Shown here piece by piece: positions 41,448-49,871 of a stretch of DNA of 64,000 bases. The DNA comes from an uncultured bacterium (lineage in GTDB: Bacteria > Bacillota > Limnochordia > DTU080 > JAAYLA01), in assembly GCA_937983075.1 (NCBI GenBank), contig CALKAQ010000013.1, positions 34,464 through 98,463 of the forward strand. The letters run 5' to 3'. Position 1 is the first letter of the stretch. Every line of letters begins with the position of its first letter. A program made the position numbers and the translations under genes. The notes under the pieces are model-generated. The model was not told the origin of the DNA. It ran no database searches and was given only the letters and a program-made list of their open reading frames with translations.

Positions 41448-42335
41448 ATGCGCGGACGGATTCGGAAGGCAGTCATCCCAGCAGCCGGTTTAGGTACGCG
41501 ATTTTTACCCGCCACCAAGGCGCAGCCGAAAGAGATGCTCCCCATTGTCGACAAGCCCACCATTCAGTACATCATCGAAGAAGCCGTCGCATCCGGCATC
41601 GAGGACATTTTAATCGTGACCGGACGCGGCAAGCGGGCCATCGAAGATCACTTTGACAAGTCGATCGAGTTGGAAACGGCTCTTGAGCAAAAAGGGCAAG
41701 AAGAGTTATTGCAGAAGGTCCGCGAAATATCGGAAATGGTCGACATCCATTATGTTCGCCAGAAGGAACCGCTGGGACTCGGACACGCAATATGGTGCGC
41801 CCGCAGTTTTGTCGGCAATGAACCGTTTGCCGTTCTGCTGGGAGACGATGTCATCGACGCTCCCGTCCCTGCTCTGCAGCAGTTGATTGAATGCTCGGAG
41901 CGACACGACGGGGCAAGCGTGCTCGGCGTGCAGCCCGTGCCTTGGGAACACGTCAGCCGCTACGGTGTCGTTGCTCTCGAATCCGACCAGGAATCAGGCG
42001 GCCCTATCCGAGACGTCGTCGAAAAGCCCCCTCGCGAAGAAGCCCCTTCCAATTTAGCCATTCTCGGACGCTACATCCTCGACCCCGAAATCATGCCGAT
42101 TCTGGAAACTACACAGCCAGGCGCCGGTGGAGAAATTCAGCTGACCGATGCCATTCGTGAGTTGGCTCGCCGCAAACCGGTAATCGCCCACGTTTTTACA
42201 GGACGCCGTTACGACGTCGGCGACAAACAAGGGTTTCTCGAGGCGACGGTCGAATTTGCCCTCAAGCGGCCTGACTTAAAAGATACCTTTGCGGACTATC
42301 TCCGACAGCTCGTTGCAACATTCGACGAAACATAA
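41448..42335 (+). CDS. galU: UTP--glucose-1-phosphate uridylyltransferase
   Basis: 295 residues. The nucleotidyltransferase start is KAVIPAAGLGTRFLPATKAQ with the KEMLPIVDKPTIQYIIEEAV block; LGLGHAIWCARSFVGNEPF, VLLGDDVID, and GGEIQLTDAI follow. It makes UDP-glucose, the precursor for exopolysaccharide, lipid glycans and cell-wall glycosylation. ATG at 41448 follows GGGAGG. Together with the aminotransferase downstream and the Wzz/kinase cluster 10 kb away, it fits a surface-polysaccharide pathway. Confidence 0.95.
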   Translation: MRGRIRKAVIPAAGLGTRFLPATKAQPKEMLPIVDKPTIQYIIEEAVASGIEDILIVTGRGKRAIEDHFDKSIELETALEQKGQEELLQKVREISEMVDIHYVRQKEPLGLGHAIWCARSFVGNEPFAVLLGDDVIDAPVPALQQLIECSERHDGASVLGVQPVPWEHVSRYGVVALESDQESGGPIRDVVEKPPREEAPSNLAILGRYILDPEIMPILETTQPGAGGEIQLTDAIRELARRKPVIAHVFTGRRYDVGDKQGFLEATVEFALKRPDLKDTFADYLRQLVATFDET

Positions 42336-42422
42336 TCTGCACCATTTTTTACAGGAACGAGCCCGGCAGGCACAAGTCCTGTCTGTCGCCATGCCGGCGC
42401 TCATGCGGGAAGGACGGACTGT

Positions 42423-43532
42423 GTGATCGACCATATCCCCTTGTTTGACCCTTTGCCTCAGTATGAAGCATTGGCTAAACCCATTCAGGATGCTGTGCAA
42501 CGTGTTTTCAAGAGTGGTTGGTATTACCTGGGGCCCGAAGGCGAAGCGTTCGAATCGGAAATCGCCGCTTATTTAGGGGTACGACATGCAATCGGCGTCA
42601 ATTCAGGCACCGACGCACTCGTCATTGGATTGCGTTGTTTGGGCATTCAACCGGGTGACGAAGTCATCACCACCCCGTTCACTTTTTTTGCTACGGCAGA
42701 AGCGATTTGTCTTGTCGGCGCTACACCCGTGTTTGTCGACATCGAGCCGGATACCTACAACATCGACCCCGAAGCGGTTGAACGTGCCATCACGCCTCGC
42801 ACCCGCTGCATCATTCCGGTTCACCTTTTCGGCCACAGCGCCGATATGGCCGCACTGCAAGCGATTGCTGAGCAGCACGACCTGGTGGTTTTGGAAGACG
42901 CGGCCCAGGCGCTCGGTGCCGAAACTGGTGGAGAAAAAGTAGGCACATTGGCTGACGTCGGCGCTTTCTCCTTCTTCCCCACCAAGACGCTCGGTGCATA
43001 CGGTGACGGCGGGCTGATAGCAACCAACAACGACGAAGTGGCGGAACGCGCACGTATTTTGCGTGTGCACGGATCCCTGGCCCGCGATCATCACATTGCG
43101 ATCGGCTATAACTCACGCCTCGATGAAATCCACGCTGCCATCTTGCGTGTTAAGCTCACGCATTTAGACCGTTGGAATGAAGCTCGTCGAGAAGCCGCTC
43201 AGTGGTATGCTGAATTGCTACGGGACGTGCCGGAAATTCAGCTTCCCGTTGAACGCCCGGGTGATCATCATGTTTACGGCCAGTACACCATTCGGGTGCT
43301 GAACGGACGGCGTGATGCCTTGCAAGCCGCGCTGAAAGAACAAGGTATCAGCACCGGCATTTATTACAGCAGGCCGTTACATATGCAGCCCGTATTTTCC
43401 GATAATGCGCCGAGCTTGCCTGTAGCTGAACAAGCTGCGCAAGAAGTGCTCAGCCTGCCGATGTGGCCAGGCATCTCGCGTGTGACGGTCGAGCGTGTGG
43501 CCGAGGCAATCATAGCGGCTCTGCGTGATTAG
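42423..43532 (+). CDS. DegT/DnrJ/EryC1-family sugar aminotransferase
   Basis: 369 residues, PLP fold type I. Landmarks: YYLGPEGEAFESEIAAYLG, GVNSGTDALVIGLRCLG, VVLEDAAQALGAE, and the PLP lysine in FSFFPTKTLGAYGDGGLIAT. The C-terminal part has YNSRLDEIHAAILRVKL. These enzymes transfer an amino group to keto-sugars bound to a nucleotide (WecE, WbpE and similar), feeding amino sugars into surface glycans. The exact sugar cannot be told. GTG at 42423 follows GGAAGGACGGACT. It is 87 bases after galU. Confidence 0.93.
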   Translation: MIDHIPLFDPLPQYEALAKPIQDAVQRVFKSGWYYLGPEGEAFESEIAAYLGVRHAIGVNSGTDALVIGLRCLGIQPGDEVITTPFTFFATAEAICLVGATPVFVDIEPDTYNIDPEAVERAITPRTRCIIPVHLFGHSADMAALQAIAEQHDLVVLEDAAQALGAETGGEKVGTLADVGAFSFFPTKTLGAYGDGGLIATNNDEVAERARILRVHGSLARDHHIAIGYNSRLDEIHAAILRVKLTHLDRWNEARREAAQWYAELLRDVPEIQLPVERPGDHHVYGQYTIRVLNGRRDALQAALKEQGISTGIYYSRPLHMQPVFSDNAPSLPVAEQAAQEVLSLPMWPGISRVTVERVAEAIIAALRD

Positions 43533-44270
43533 TGCATGGTTGGGGGGCAGGCTGGCGGAGCCGCCGGGGCTTGGGTTAGGGTTGGAGGACGGCCTGCAGG
43601 CTTTGGCTGGATTTGGTGGGGGCGCCTGGATAAGGGCATTGTTGACGGCGCGAGCGTGATTGTAAAAGTGAGGCGTGTTGCGTGTTTGTGTGGGTTTGGT
43701 GTACTGTGTGTTCCAACGTTCGTTCTGTAATGTGGTGATCAAGTGCTGGCTGCGTTCTGTACTGCGTCAGAGCGCTTTTGTGCGTGCCGTAAACTTTCCG
43801 ACAGCGTTTAATGAGCCTAAATTTGGGTCAAAGATGTCGCCGGAAGGTCTACAAACGGGTCAACCGTGCCAGTTTGGCGTTCAAATTTGAGCTGCAGAAG
43901 GGCTGACAATGCAGTAAACTCCCGGCGGCAACCTTTTAGGTTCGGCAATCTTTGCCGAATTAGGGATAAGTAGCGTCACGCTGTAAACATGATATCAACC
44001 TAGGAATAAATGCCCAATTTGTTTATTGTTTATTTAGGGTGTTCTGTAAATAATGCCTACATAAACGGCTTAACTTGTTGTTGTCCAACCGCATGTAATT
44101 TGTCGGATCCCTGAACAGCAATAATCTACACCATAGCAGGACGGCCCCGTTAATGCCTGGATCAGCTGTCTGCTGACCCCGGCGTATCACACAGGAATTT
44201 TCACAAAATGCTTACTGAGCATGCTTCTATATTTTTTATTGCCAGTTTGTCGCTTGTCTTCTGCCCTCCA
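43533..44270. other. Long gene-free spacer at the edge of an accessory region
   Basis: 738 bases with no supported gene. The first 100 bases are G-rich on the plus strand (43542-43581 has four G-tracts). Around 43810-43895 short repeated GGGTCAA/AAATTTG motifs recall the ends of decayed insertion elements, but no transposase remnant is recognised. From about 43900 the base composition becomes AT-richer. Three nested inverted repeats at 43937-44002 form a possible RNA three-way junction. Confidence 0.5.
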
Positions 44271-45026
44271 TCAGTATTCTCGACGTCGCTCTTCGCGATT
44301 GACTGCGTTTGCATAACTGACGCACATATTTGAGATCATTTGAATCAATGGTCTGTCCATTCGTATAGGACGCAAAGGCAATATGCAGTAAAGTTTTTCG
44401 ATGATCGAATCGAAGCTGAGTTCTTTAGCCGAGATCTCAACATATTTAACTCCATTGCGTACGCATATACCTGCTTTAACGTTGTCTCGCCATTGCTGCA
44501 GCTGAAATTCATTTATTCCGTCGTGCAAGGTGCTTCCAGGTGAATAATGTTGGCTTCCGTGGAAATCGCATGCCACTTTGGCGGAGCGATACCAGCGATC
44601 GAGTTCAAACCGACCGCTGCCGCCACCGGAAACAAGCCAATTTGGTCGGGCGTTGTCGCGGAAATCGTGGTCGTCAACAATGATGTCTAAAATACATTTC
44701 ATCAACCATTCACCGACAAAGGCGACTTCATTTTTCGTTCGCTCCAACGCATGTATCATAAGTTTTTCCACATCGGGAGGAACGGACGGAACAATGAGTG
44801 AAGAACGAGGATTGTCTGTTTGAACAGCGTAAGCCCAGTCGAAGCTGATGAGTTTCTGCACGGATCGTCGAAATGTCTCCCGGGCAAGGTTGGTGGCACG
44901 CAAATGTTCAGCTAATATGTTGACGCGTTTACGATAAAGATGCAGCCATACAACCACGTCGGTCGTGTTAAGCCGCACATCGACAAAAAGTTCCTTTATT
45001 GCAACGTTGTTGATAATCTTATGCAT
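44271..45026 (-). CDS. Predicted winged-helix plus PD-(D/E)XK-type nuclease
   Basis: 251 residues, not assigned to a named family. Residues 20-75 look like a small helix-turn-helix module (TTDVVVWLHLYRKRVNILAE, then RETFRRSVQKLISFDWAYAV). Residues 140-220 have a restriction-endonuclease-like pattern: FELDRWYRSAKVACDFHGSQ, then HY, then QQWRDNVKAGICVRNGVKYV, reminiscent of Vsr/DUF559-type nucleases (E, D-x-x-G-x-Q-H, K). The coding DNA is visibly AT-richer than its neighbours, a sign of transfer. ATG at 45026 has AAAGGGTGAT about 15 bases upstream. No methyltransferase or partner gene is nearby. Confidence 0.6.
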   Translation of the reverse strand: MHKIINNVAIKELFVDVRLNTTDVVVWLHLYRKRVNILAEHLRATNLARETFRRSVQKLISFDWAYAVQTDNPRSSLIVPSVPPDVEKLMIHALERTKNEVAFVGEWLMKCILDIIVDDHDFRDNARPNWLVSGGGSGRFELDRWYRSAKVACDFHGSQHYSPGSTLHDGINEFQLQQWRDNVKAGICVRNGVKYVEISAKELSFDSIIEKLYCILPLRPIRMDRPLIQMISNMCVSYANAVNREERRREY

Positions 45027-45236
45027 TAACTTCAGGTATCACCCTTTCATCGTGATGTACATTGCGGAATAACACACATGTGCAATAAAATTAAAACAAA
45101 AAGACGGGTTAAATTTCAATTCAAGTAGACGATTTGAGATTCAGCCGCAGAGCAGTTGTCGTAATCGTTCTTTAGGCGAACACAATACGGATACTTTCCG
45201 CTCCAGCACTGCATCCCCTTGCCCCACCACCGCCGG

Positions 45237-46322
45237 TCATCCGCCGTCCTGCCAGCGGGCGAGACGCCGAAGCGCATGCAGGCGGTCTGTTTGTCCAATG
45301 CGGGCTCGCTTCAACGCCGTTTCGAGCACATGGATGGAAGTTTCATAGTCTTTACGGTCAACCGGCTTGGGGTAGCCATCTTTGCCGCCGTGAGCGAAGC
45401 TGTAGCGCACGGGGTCACGTCGGCTTGGTGGCGTTCCGTAGATCACCTCGGCTACCATGGCCAAAGCACGCACGGTGGCGGGACCGACGCCTTCCGTGCC
45501 CAACAGCGCAGCGTAATCAGCCGGCCGGCGTTCGTACAGCCGATGCAAGATCTTGTCTAGACGGGAAGCATGTGGAACTGGATGGGCTCGTGGAAGCGTA
45601 AGCTGCTTGATGTACTTGCCCGCATGCATTTCGTTGAGAATCCGCAGCACTTCATGCGGGTCATCAATCAATGCGGTCGAAGCATGGCGTGCGGGTCCGG
45701 CTTCGTCTGCCGTCATATTCAACACATCCGCAGCCCGCTCGCCGCACACAGCCGCATGCGGCTCGACGACAAAATCATCCAGACCTTTGCTGAGCCAGTG
45801 ATAGCGCCGGGCGTAACCGGTTTCGTCGTTCATGCCTTGCTGGATGACGGCCCACGTACCGTCCGTGGTGAATACAAACAGATGATGATAGAGCTGAAAG
45901 CCGTCCTGCAAAGCGGCATTGTCAACTTTGGCGGCCATGCGGCTGGCAAACTGCAAATCTTCAGCCGACACACTCAGAGCGTATTGGTCGACGGCGGCGG
46001 CGATTTCATGCGGCGTTCGCCGGGATGCCTTGCCCTTGCCGCCGGCAAAAAACAGGCCCAAATCAGCTTGCCGATCCTTCAAACCTTCTTTGAGCGCTCC
46101 GCTGACAACGGTCGTCAACCCGGACGAATGCCAATCGAAACCGAGCACACAGCCGAAAGCTTGGAACCACACCGGATCGGAAAGCCGCACCAGCACCTCT
46201 TCGGGAGAGAATTCCTCAACGATCACTTCAACCATGGCTGCACCGAGGCGCTTCATCTGCTCAAACAGCCACGGTGGGCAAAAACCGCCATGCAAAGGTG
46301 AATTGGCAACCCCGGTGCGCAT
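45237..46322 (-). CDS. DUF763 family protein
   Basis: 361 residues. It starts RTGVANSPLHGGFCPPWLFE, the distinctive opening of DUF763 proteins (COG1415), mainly seen in archaea and thermophiles. Further landmarks: FGCVLGFDWHSSGLTTVVSG, FAGGKGKASRRTP, and MNDETGYARRYHWLS. A helix-hairpin-helix-like LLGTEGVGPATVRALAMVAE near residue 280 suggests DNA contact. The function is unknown. It lies 65 bases after the monooxygenase-like gene on the same strand and may be read from the same TPP-controlled transcript, or be an independent accessory gene. Confidence 0.85.
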   Translation of the reverse strand: MRTGVANSPLHGGFCPPWLFEQMKRLGAAMVEVIVEEFSPEEVLVRLSDPVWFQAFGCVLGFDWHSSGLTTVVSGALKEGLKDRQADLGLFFAGGKGKASRRTPHEIAAAVDQYALSVSAEDLQFASRMAAKVDNAALQDGFQLYHHLFVFTTDGTWAVIQQGMNDETGYARRYHWLSKGLDDFVVEPHAAVCGERAADVLNMTADEAGPARHASTALIDDPHEVLRILNEMHAGKYIKQLTLPRAHPVPHASRLDKILHRLYERRPADYAALLGTEGVGPATVRALAMVAEVIYGTPPSRRDPVRYSFAHGGKDGYPKPVDRKDYETSIHVLETALKRARIGQTDRLHALRRLARWQDGG

Positions 46323-46387
46323 GGAAGATCAACTCCTGGTTCGTTATTCGCCGCATCATTCCGCGTTGCGCATCCACGCCAAGCGGC

Positions 46388-47425
46388 TCACCCGCGCAAG
46401 TATACGTGTTGGCCGGCCGTCTGCAAGTCTCGATAGACCCGGTTGATCGGCTCTATTTCCCACAGCGCTCGCATGCCCAAATGCGGGAAAACACGCTGCA
46501 CGGCCGTGATCGACCTGTCCACGAGATCGCGAATGCTTTGAATGATCGCCACTTCTTCCGACTGCGGCGGAGTTTCGTCGTTTAGGATGCGAGTCCACCA
46601 ATGTCGTGCGAGGACGTAGAACAGCTCGCGGTATTCGGCGGCTTTGGACGCAATGTTTTTTCCCTCGGCGAACGTTTGCCAGCGGGGCATTTGGGTGGCT
46701 AAATCGAAGAAGCGCCGCGTCAAGCCAAAGCAAACCGAAGCGATCGTGGTCACCGCCATCATGTCGAACGACAACCGGTAGAGCGGCTCGTCGATGGGCC
46801 ATTTGACGTCACCGACCACAAAGACGCGTTCGTGCGGGACAAACACATCATCGACGACAAATGTGTTGCTCGCGGTTCCTTTCAGACCGAACGCCCGCCA
46901 GTCGTCGATGACGGTCACTTGATCGGGAAAAAAGGCGAATGCCCGCACCACTTCCTGGCCGTCTTCCTCGCAGCGTGCGTTGGCTGTAAACAATGTGGCG
47001 TATTGCGCACCGCTCGCATACAGCCAACGTCCCGAGACCTTGTAGCCACCCGGCACCGGACGCGCTCTGCCGGCGGGAAATCCCGTTCCTGCGATGACGG
47101 CTTCGCGCGGCGAAAACAGCTGCCGCGCCGTCTCCTCGGAAAACGAAGGGACAAAAAACCCTCCCGCCGCGCCGATGTGTACGAGCCATCCGAGGGAGCC
47201 GTCAATGGCAGACAGCTCATCGAACACGAGCAGCAATTCAGGCAAAGGCGTCGGTCTGCCTGCAAATTCAGCCGGGACCATCAGCTTGAACAACTTGAGG
47301 TCGTAAATCCACTCGAGGATGTCTTCGGGCAGCCGACCGGTCCGCTCAATTTCTTCGCCACGCGGGATCAGCTCGGCGGCACGGGCACGAACCTCAGCGA
47401 GCAATTCGGTTGCATCGGTAGGCAA
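46388..47425 (-). CDS. Acyl-CoA dehydrogenase-fold flavin monooxygenase-like protein
   Basis: 345 residues from the TTG at 47425, which follows GGAGGG by about nine bases; the open frame reaches 33 codons further, but these are polar and unconserved-looking. Landmarks: KLMVPAEFAGRPTPLPELLL, DGSLGWLVHIGAAGG, GGYKVSGRWLYASGAQYATL and FGLKGTASNTFVVDDVFVPH. This is typical of group D two-component flavin monooxygenases (HsaA, HpaB, DszC-like) of the acyl-CoA dehydrogenase fold. No catalytic Glu base typical of true dehydrogenases could be placed. It follows ykoF by 95 bases, under the same TPP riboswitch. Confidence 0.8.
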   Translation of the reverse strand: MPTDATELLAEVRARAAELIPRGEEIERTGRLPEDILEWIYDLKLFKLMVPAEFAGRPTPLPELLLVFDELSAIDGSLGWLVHIGAAGGFFVPSFSEETARQLFSPREAVIAGTGFPAGRARPVPGGYKVSGRWLYASGAQYATLFTANARCEEDGQEVVRAFAFFPDQVTVIDDWRAFGLKGTASNTFVVDDVFVPHERVFVVGDVKWPIDEPLYRLSFDMMAVTTIASVCFGLTRRFFDLATQMPRWQTFAEGKNIASKAAEYRELFYVLARHWWTRILNDETPPQSEEVAIIQSIRDLVDRSITAVQRVFPHLGMRALWEIEPINRVYRDLQTAGQHVYLRG

Positions 47426-47520
47426 TCGATTTTCCCTCCTTGGGGTCAGATCGCCGGCGCCGGAACGGGCTCTGGATCGCCGGCGCTGAGTGTCCTCTGG
47501 TGAGCCAGAATCGCGGTGCG

Positions 47521-48132
47521 TCACGATGGGTTCTTTCCATATACATCGATGCGCTTTTTCGGTTCGGACGGGCTTCCTTTGGAAAGGGTGGCGTGGATGA
47601 CCGTATGGGGCACCTGTGCACGCACTGCCATGAACGCCGCTTTGAACGTTCGAAAAATAGCTGCTGCGGTACCGTCCAAGCGGCTGCAGTAGCAGCTGAC
47701 GCTTGACTCGACGGCGGCTCGGCTGATTGCGTCTTCGATAGCTTTGACGATGACGTCCGAGTAGTCGCCCGCGCCGAGCGGATACAAGGCCCAGTTGGCG
47801 GCGACGGAAAAATTCACTTCGGGTAGCGGCACGGGATCGATCGGCTGTGCGGTTGTCGTATCGACAGGCTTTCCGCCGGTCGAGAACAGCAGCGTCGCCG
47901 TCACGTGTTCCGCCGCGGCGGCCGCTCGAACGAACAATTCCTCCGTGTAAGCGAAAACACGATCAGGATGTCCCTGTACGGTCGTGCCGAGATCGTCGAC
48001 GGCGACATACAAATCGGCCGGGTTCGTTTCACGGACGGCTTTCAAGGTCGTTTCGGCGAAATCATCGTGCATCGGGTATACGGCGATACGGGCTCCCATA
48101 AAGTTCGGATCGTCGGGCAGGCAATGTGCCAT
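47521..48132 (-). CDS. ykoF: YkoF-type thiamine/HMP-binding protein
   Basis: 203 residues, the size of Bacillus YkoF, with two similar ferredoxin-like halves: GARIAVYPMHDDFAETTLKA followed by DLYVAVDDLGTTVQG, and VNFSVAANWALYPLGAGDYS followed by VSCYCSRLDGTAAAIFRTF. YkoF binds thiamine or its pyrimidine and in Bacillus is encoded with the ykoEDC transporter. Here no transporter follows. ATG at 48132 follows AAAGGATGAT. A TPP riboswitch with a terminator stands upstream, so the gene should be off when TPP is plentiful. Confidence 0.85.
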   Translation of the reverse strand: MAHCLPDDPNFMGARIAVYPMHDDFAETTLKAVRETNPADLYVAVDDLGTTVQGHPDRVFAYTEELFVRAAAAAEHVTATLLFSTGGKPVDTTTAQPIDPVPLPEVNFSVAANWALYPLGAGDYSDVIVKAIEDAISRAAVESSVSCYCSRLDGTAAAIFRTFKAAFMAVRAQVPHTVIHATLSKGSPSEPKKRIDVYGKNPS

Positions 48133-48177
48133 GGGATATCATCCTTTCTTGTGTGTCATGCGGTGTTGTACAGCAGC

Positions 48178-48209
48178 AAAAAGGCCGTGAACCGCTGAGG
48201 TTTCACGAC
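48178..48209 (-). terminator. Expression-platform terminator of the TPP riboswitch
   Basis: On the minus strand GTCGTGAAACC pairs with GGTTCACGGC around a TCAGC loop and is followed by CTTTTTG. It lies between the aptamer and ykoF, about 45 bases before the start codon. Confidence 0.85.
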
Positions 48210-48307
48210 CCTTTTACGATGTACGGAATGCAACCAGGCGATCTGCCGACGACCAAAATTTGCCATGCCAAGATCGCTGGCAGTGCGTGGTATTGCTCCT
48301 ACGGTCG

Positions 48308-48408
48308 CGTCCCTGCGGTGGGATTATCCACATCAGGTTCAAGGATCCAGACCTAACAGGCCTGTTCTCAGCCGCCTTCAAGGCAGCTCTCCTCGCGAGC
48401 TCCTCATT
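48308..48408 (-). promoter_or_regulatory. TPP (thiamine pyrophosphate) riboswitch aptamer
   Basis: Read on the minus strand, the conserved THI-box elements appear in order: GGAGCTC (48397-48403), GGCTGAGA (48366-48373), CCTTGAACCTGATGTGGAT ending near 48325, then AATCC and CGCAGGGA (48310-48317). These match the consensus CTGAGA ... ACCTGATCTGGATAATGCCAGCGTAGGGA closely. It precedes a terminator and ykoF, so TPP binding should stop transcription. Confidence 0.93.
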
Positions 48409-48602
48409 CCATTGTGTCTACATCGTACGAGCACGGTTCGGTATTGTCAAGCAATGAGCGTCGGCTGCCGAAAGGCCATCGGTGGAAGAGCAGGGACAGC
48501 CTGTCGCGATCACGAAGGAAGTCGCAGCATGAGAGCCGACAGGCTCGCACAGGGGGATGCACACGCGTGGATCGCAGCGAGAGCAGCAGTCAAGGAATGT
48601 TC

Positions 48603-49871
48603 GTGTTCGACGAAGATAAAAGCGTTGCATTCATCCACACGGCTGATGTGCAGCTCGGCATGCGGGCACGCCACGTCGCTCATGCGGCCGAAGCCGTACG
48701 TGCAGCGCGCTTGGACACTTTGCGCCGCATCCTCATGTTGGCGCGTGACGAAACCGTCGATTTTGTCCTCATTGCCGGCGACTTGTTCGAAGACAACAGC
48801 GTCGGGAGCGACCTCGTCCATCAAGTGCTGCATCTGTTTGAACAAGCAGCACCCCTGCCCGTTTACATTCTGCCGGGAAACCACGACTTGCTCGGCCCGG
48901 CGTCGGTGTACGAGCGGGACGCATTTCGCATGGCACCGCACAACGTGCACGTTCTGCGCGATCGTGAACCCGTTCTGGTCGCCGGCGGGAAGGCCTACCT
49001 GCTCCCCGCCCCCGTCACCCAAAAGCGTTCCGAGCGCGATCCGACGGCCGGCATGCCCGCGACACCTCCCGGAGCGCTGCGCATTGGCGTCGCGCACGGT
49101 TCGCTGCGCATCGAAGGCAGGCACCAGCGTGATGACCATCCGATTGCCCTCGATGCAGCGGAGCGCGAACGCCTCGACTATTTGGCCGTGGGCCACTGGC
49201 ATTCGTGGTATCAGCCGAATCCGCGCATCGTTATGCCCGGCACGCCGGAACCGACGGCCTTCGGCGAATCGAGCGGCTACGTCGCCTTGGTTCGACTGAA
49301 GCCCAATTCCTTGCCGGAGATTCGTCGCCGCGCTGTCGCCGGTTTGCGCTGGGTGCAGCACGATGTACTTCTCGACGGGGACGATCCGACGCTGCGGGAG
49401 ACGCTGCAGCGCTGGGCCGCAGAGCTCGAGACCCCTGAGCGCACGCTGCTGCGCCTTCGGATCACGGGTCAGGCCCCGCCCGAAATCGAAGCGGTGTTGG
49501 ACGATCTCACCGCTTGGCTTGCGGCGCGCTTTCTTTATGTCGACATCGATCGCCGGGAGCTGCGGCCGGAAATCAGTTCGGGACGGCTGCGTGAAATTGC
49601 GGCGTCACATCCGCTGCTCGGTGGGCTGCTCGTCGATCTGGGACATATGGGACTTTTGGTGGATCCGAGCGACGTTGCAGCGCGTCAAGTTGCGGCGGCT
49701 GTCGAAGTTCCGGGTGCAGCGGGAACAGGCACGAGCGTCGGTCGAGCCGCCACGGCGCCGTTGTCCGGAGACATACTGCGTGCCTTGCTGCAGGAAGTCG
49801 AAGCCGACGCCGAAGTCGTGCGAGAAGCGTTGCGGCAGCTGGGCCGCTTGAGCGGGGAGGTGTGGCAATGA
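48603..49871 (+). CDS. sbcD: SbcD/YhaO-like DNA repair exonuclease (metallophosphoesterase)
   Basis: 422 residues. The Mre11-type metal-binding motifs are FIHTADVQLG, FVLIAGDLFEDN, YILPGNHDLLGP, VAHGS and LAVGHWHSW. The order and spacing fit the YhaO/SbcD subgroup. The nuclease partner of the ATPase encoded immediately downstream cuts hairpins and blocked DNA ends. GTG at 48603 is six bases after AAGGA; an ATG at 48597 abuts that site and is less likely. It is divergent from the ykoF unit across the riboswitch region. The C-terminal 200 residues vary in this family. Confidence 0.9.
   Translation: MFDEDKSVAFIHTADVQLGMRARHVAHAAEAVRAARLDTLRRILMLARDETVDFVLIAGDLFEDNSVGSDLVHQVLHLFEQAAPLPVYILPGNHDLLGPASVYERDAFRMAPHNVHVLRDREPVLVAGGKAYLLPAPVTQKRSERDPTAGMPATPPGALRIGVAHGSLRIEGRHQRDDHPIALDAAERERLDYLAVGHWHSWYQPNPRIVMPGTPEPTAFGESSGYVALVRLKPNSLPEIRRRAVAGLRWVQHDVLLDGDDPTLRETLQRWAAELETPERTLLRLRITGQAPPEIEAVLDDLTAWLAARFLYVDIDRRELRPEISSGRLREIAASHPLLGGLLVDLGHMGLLVDPSDVAARQVAAAVEVPGAAGTGTSVGRAATAPLSGDILRALLQEVEADAEVVREALRQLGRLSGEVWQ

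Noticed and set aside
43675..43890. 71-codon plus-strand frame in the island spacer
   Set aside because: No ribosome-binding site and an implausible Cys/Val/Arg composition; not like any transposase fragment I know.
45116..45298. 60-codon minus-strand frame between the nuclease and DUF763 genes
   Set aside because: No ribosome-binding site, overlaps the DUF763 end and has no recognisable features.
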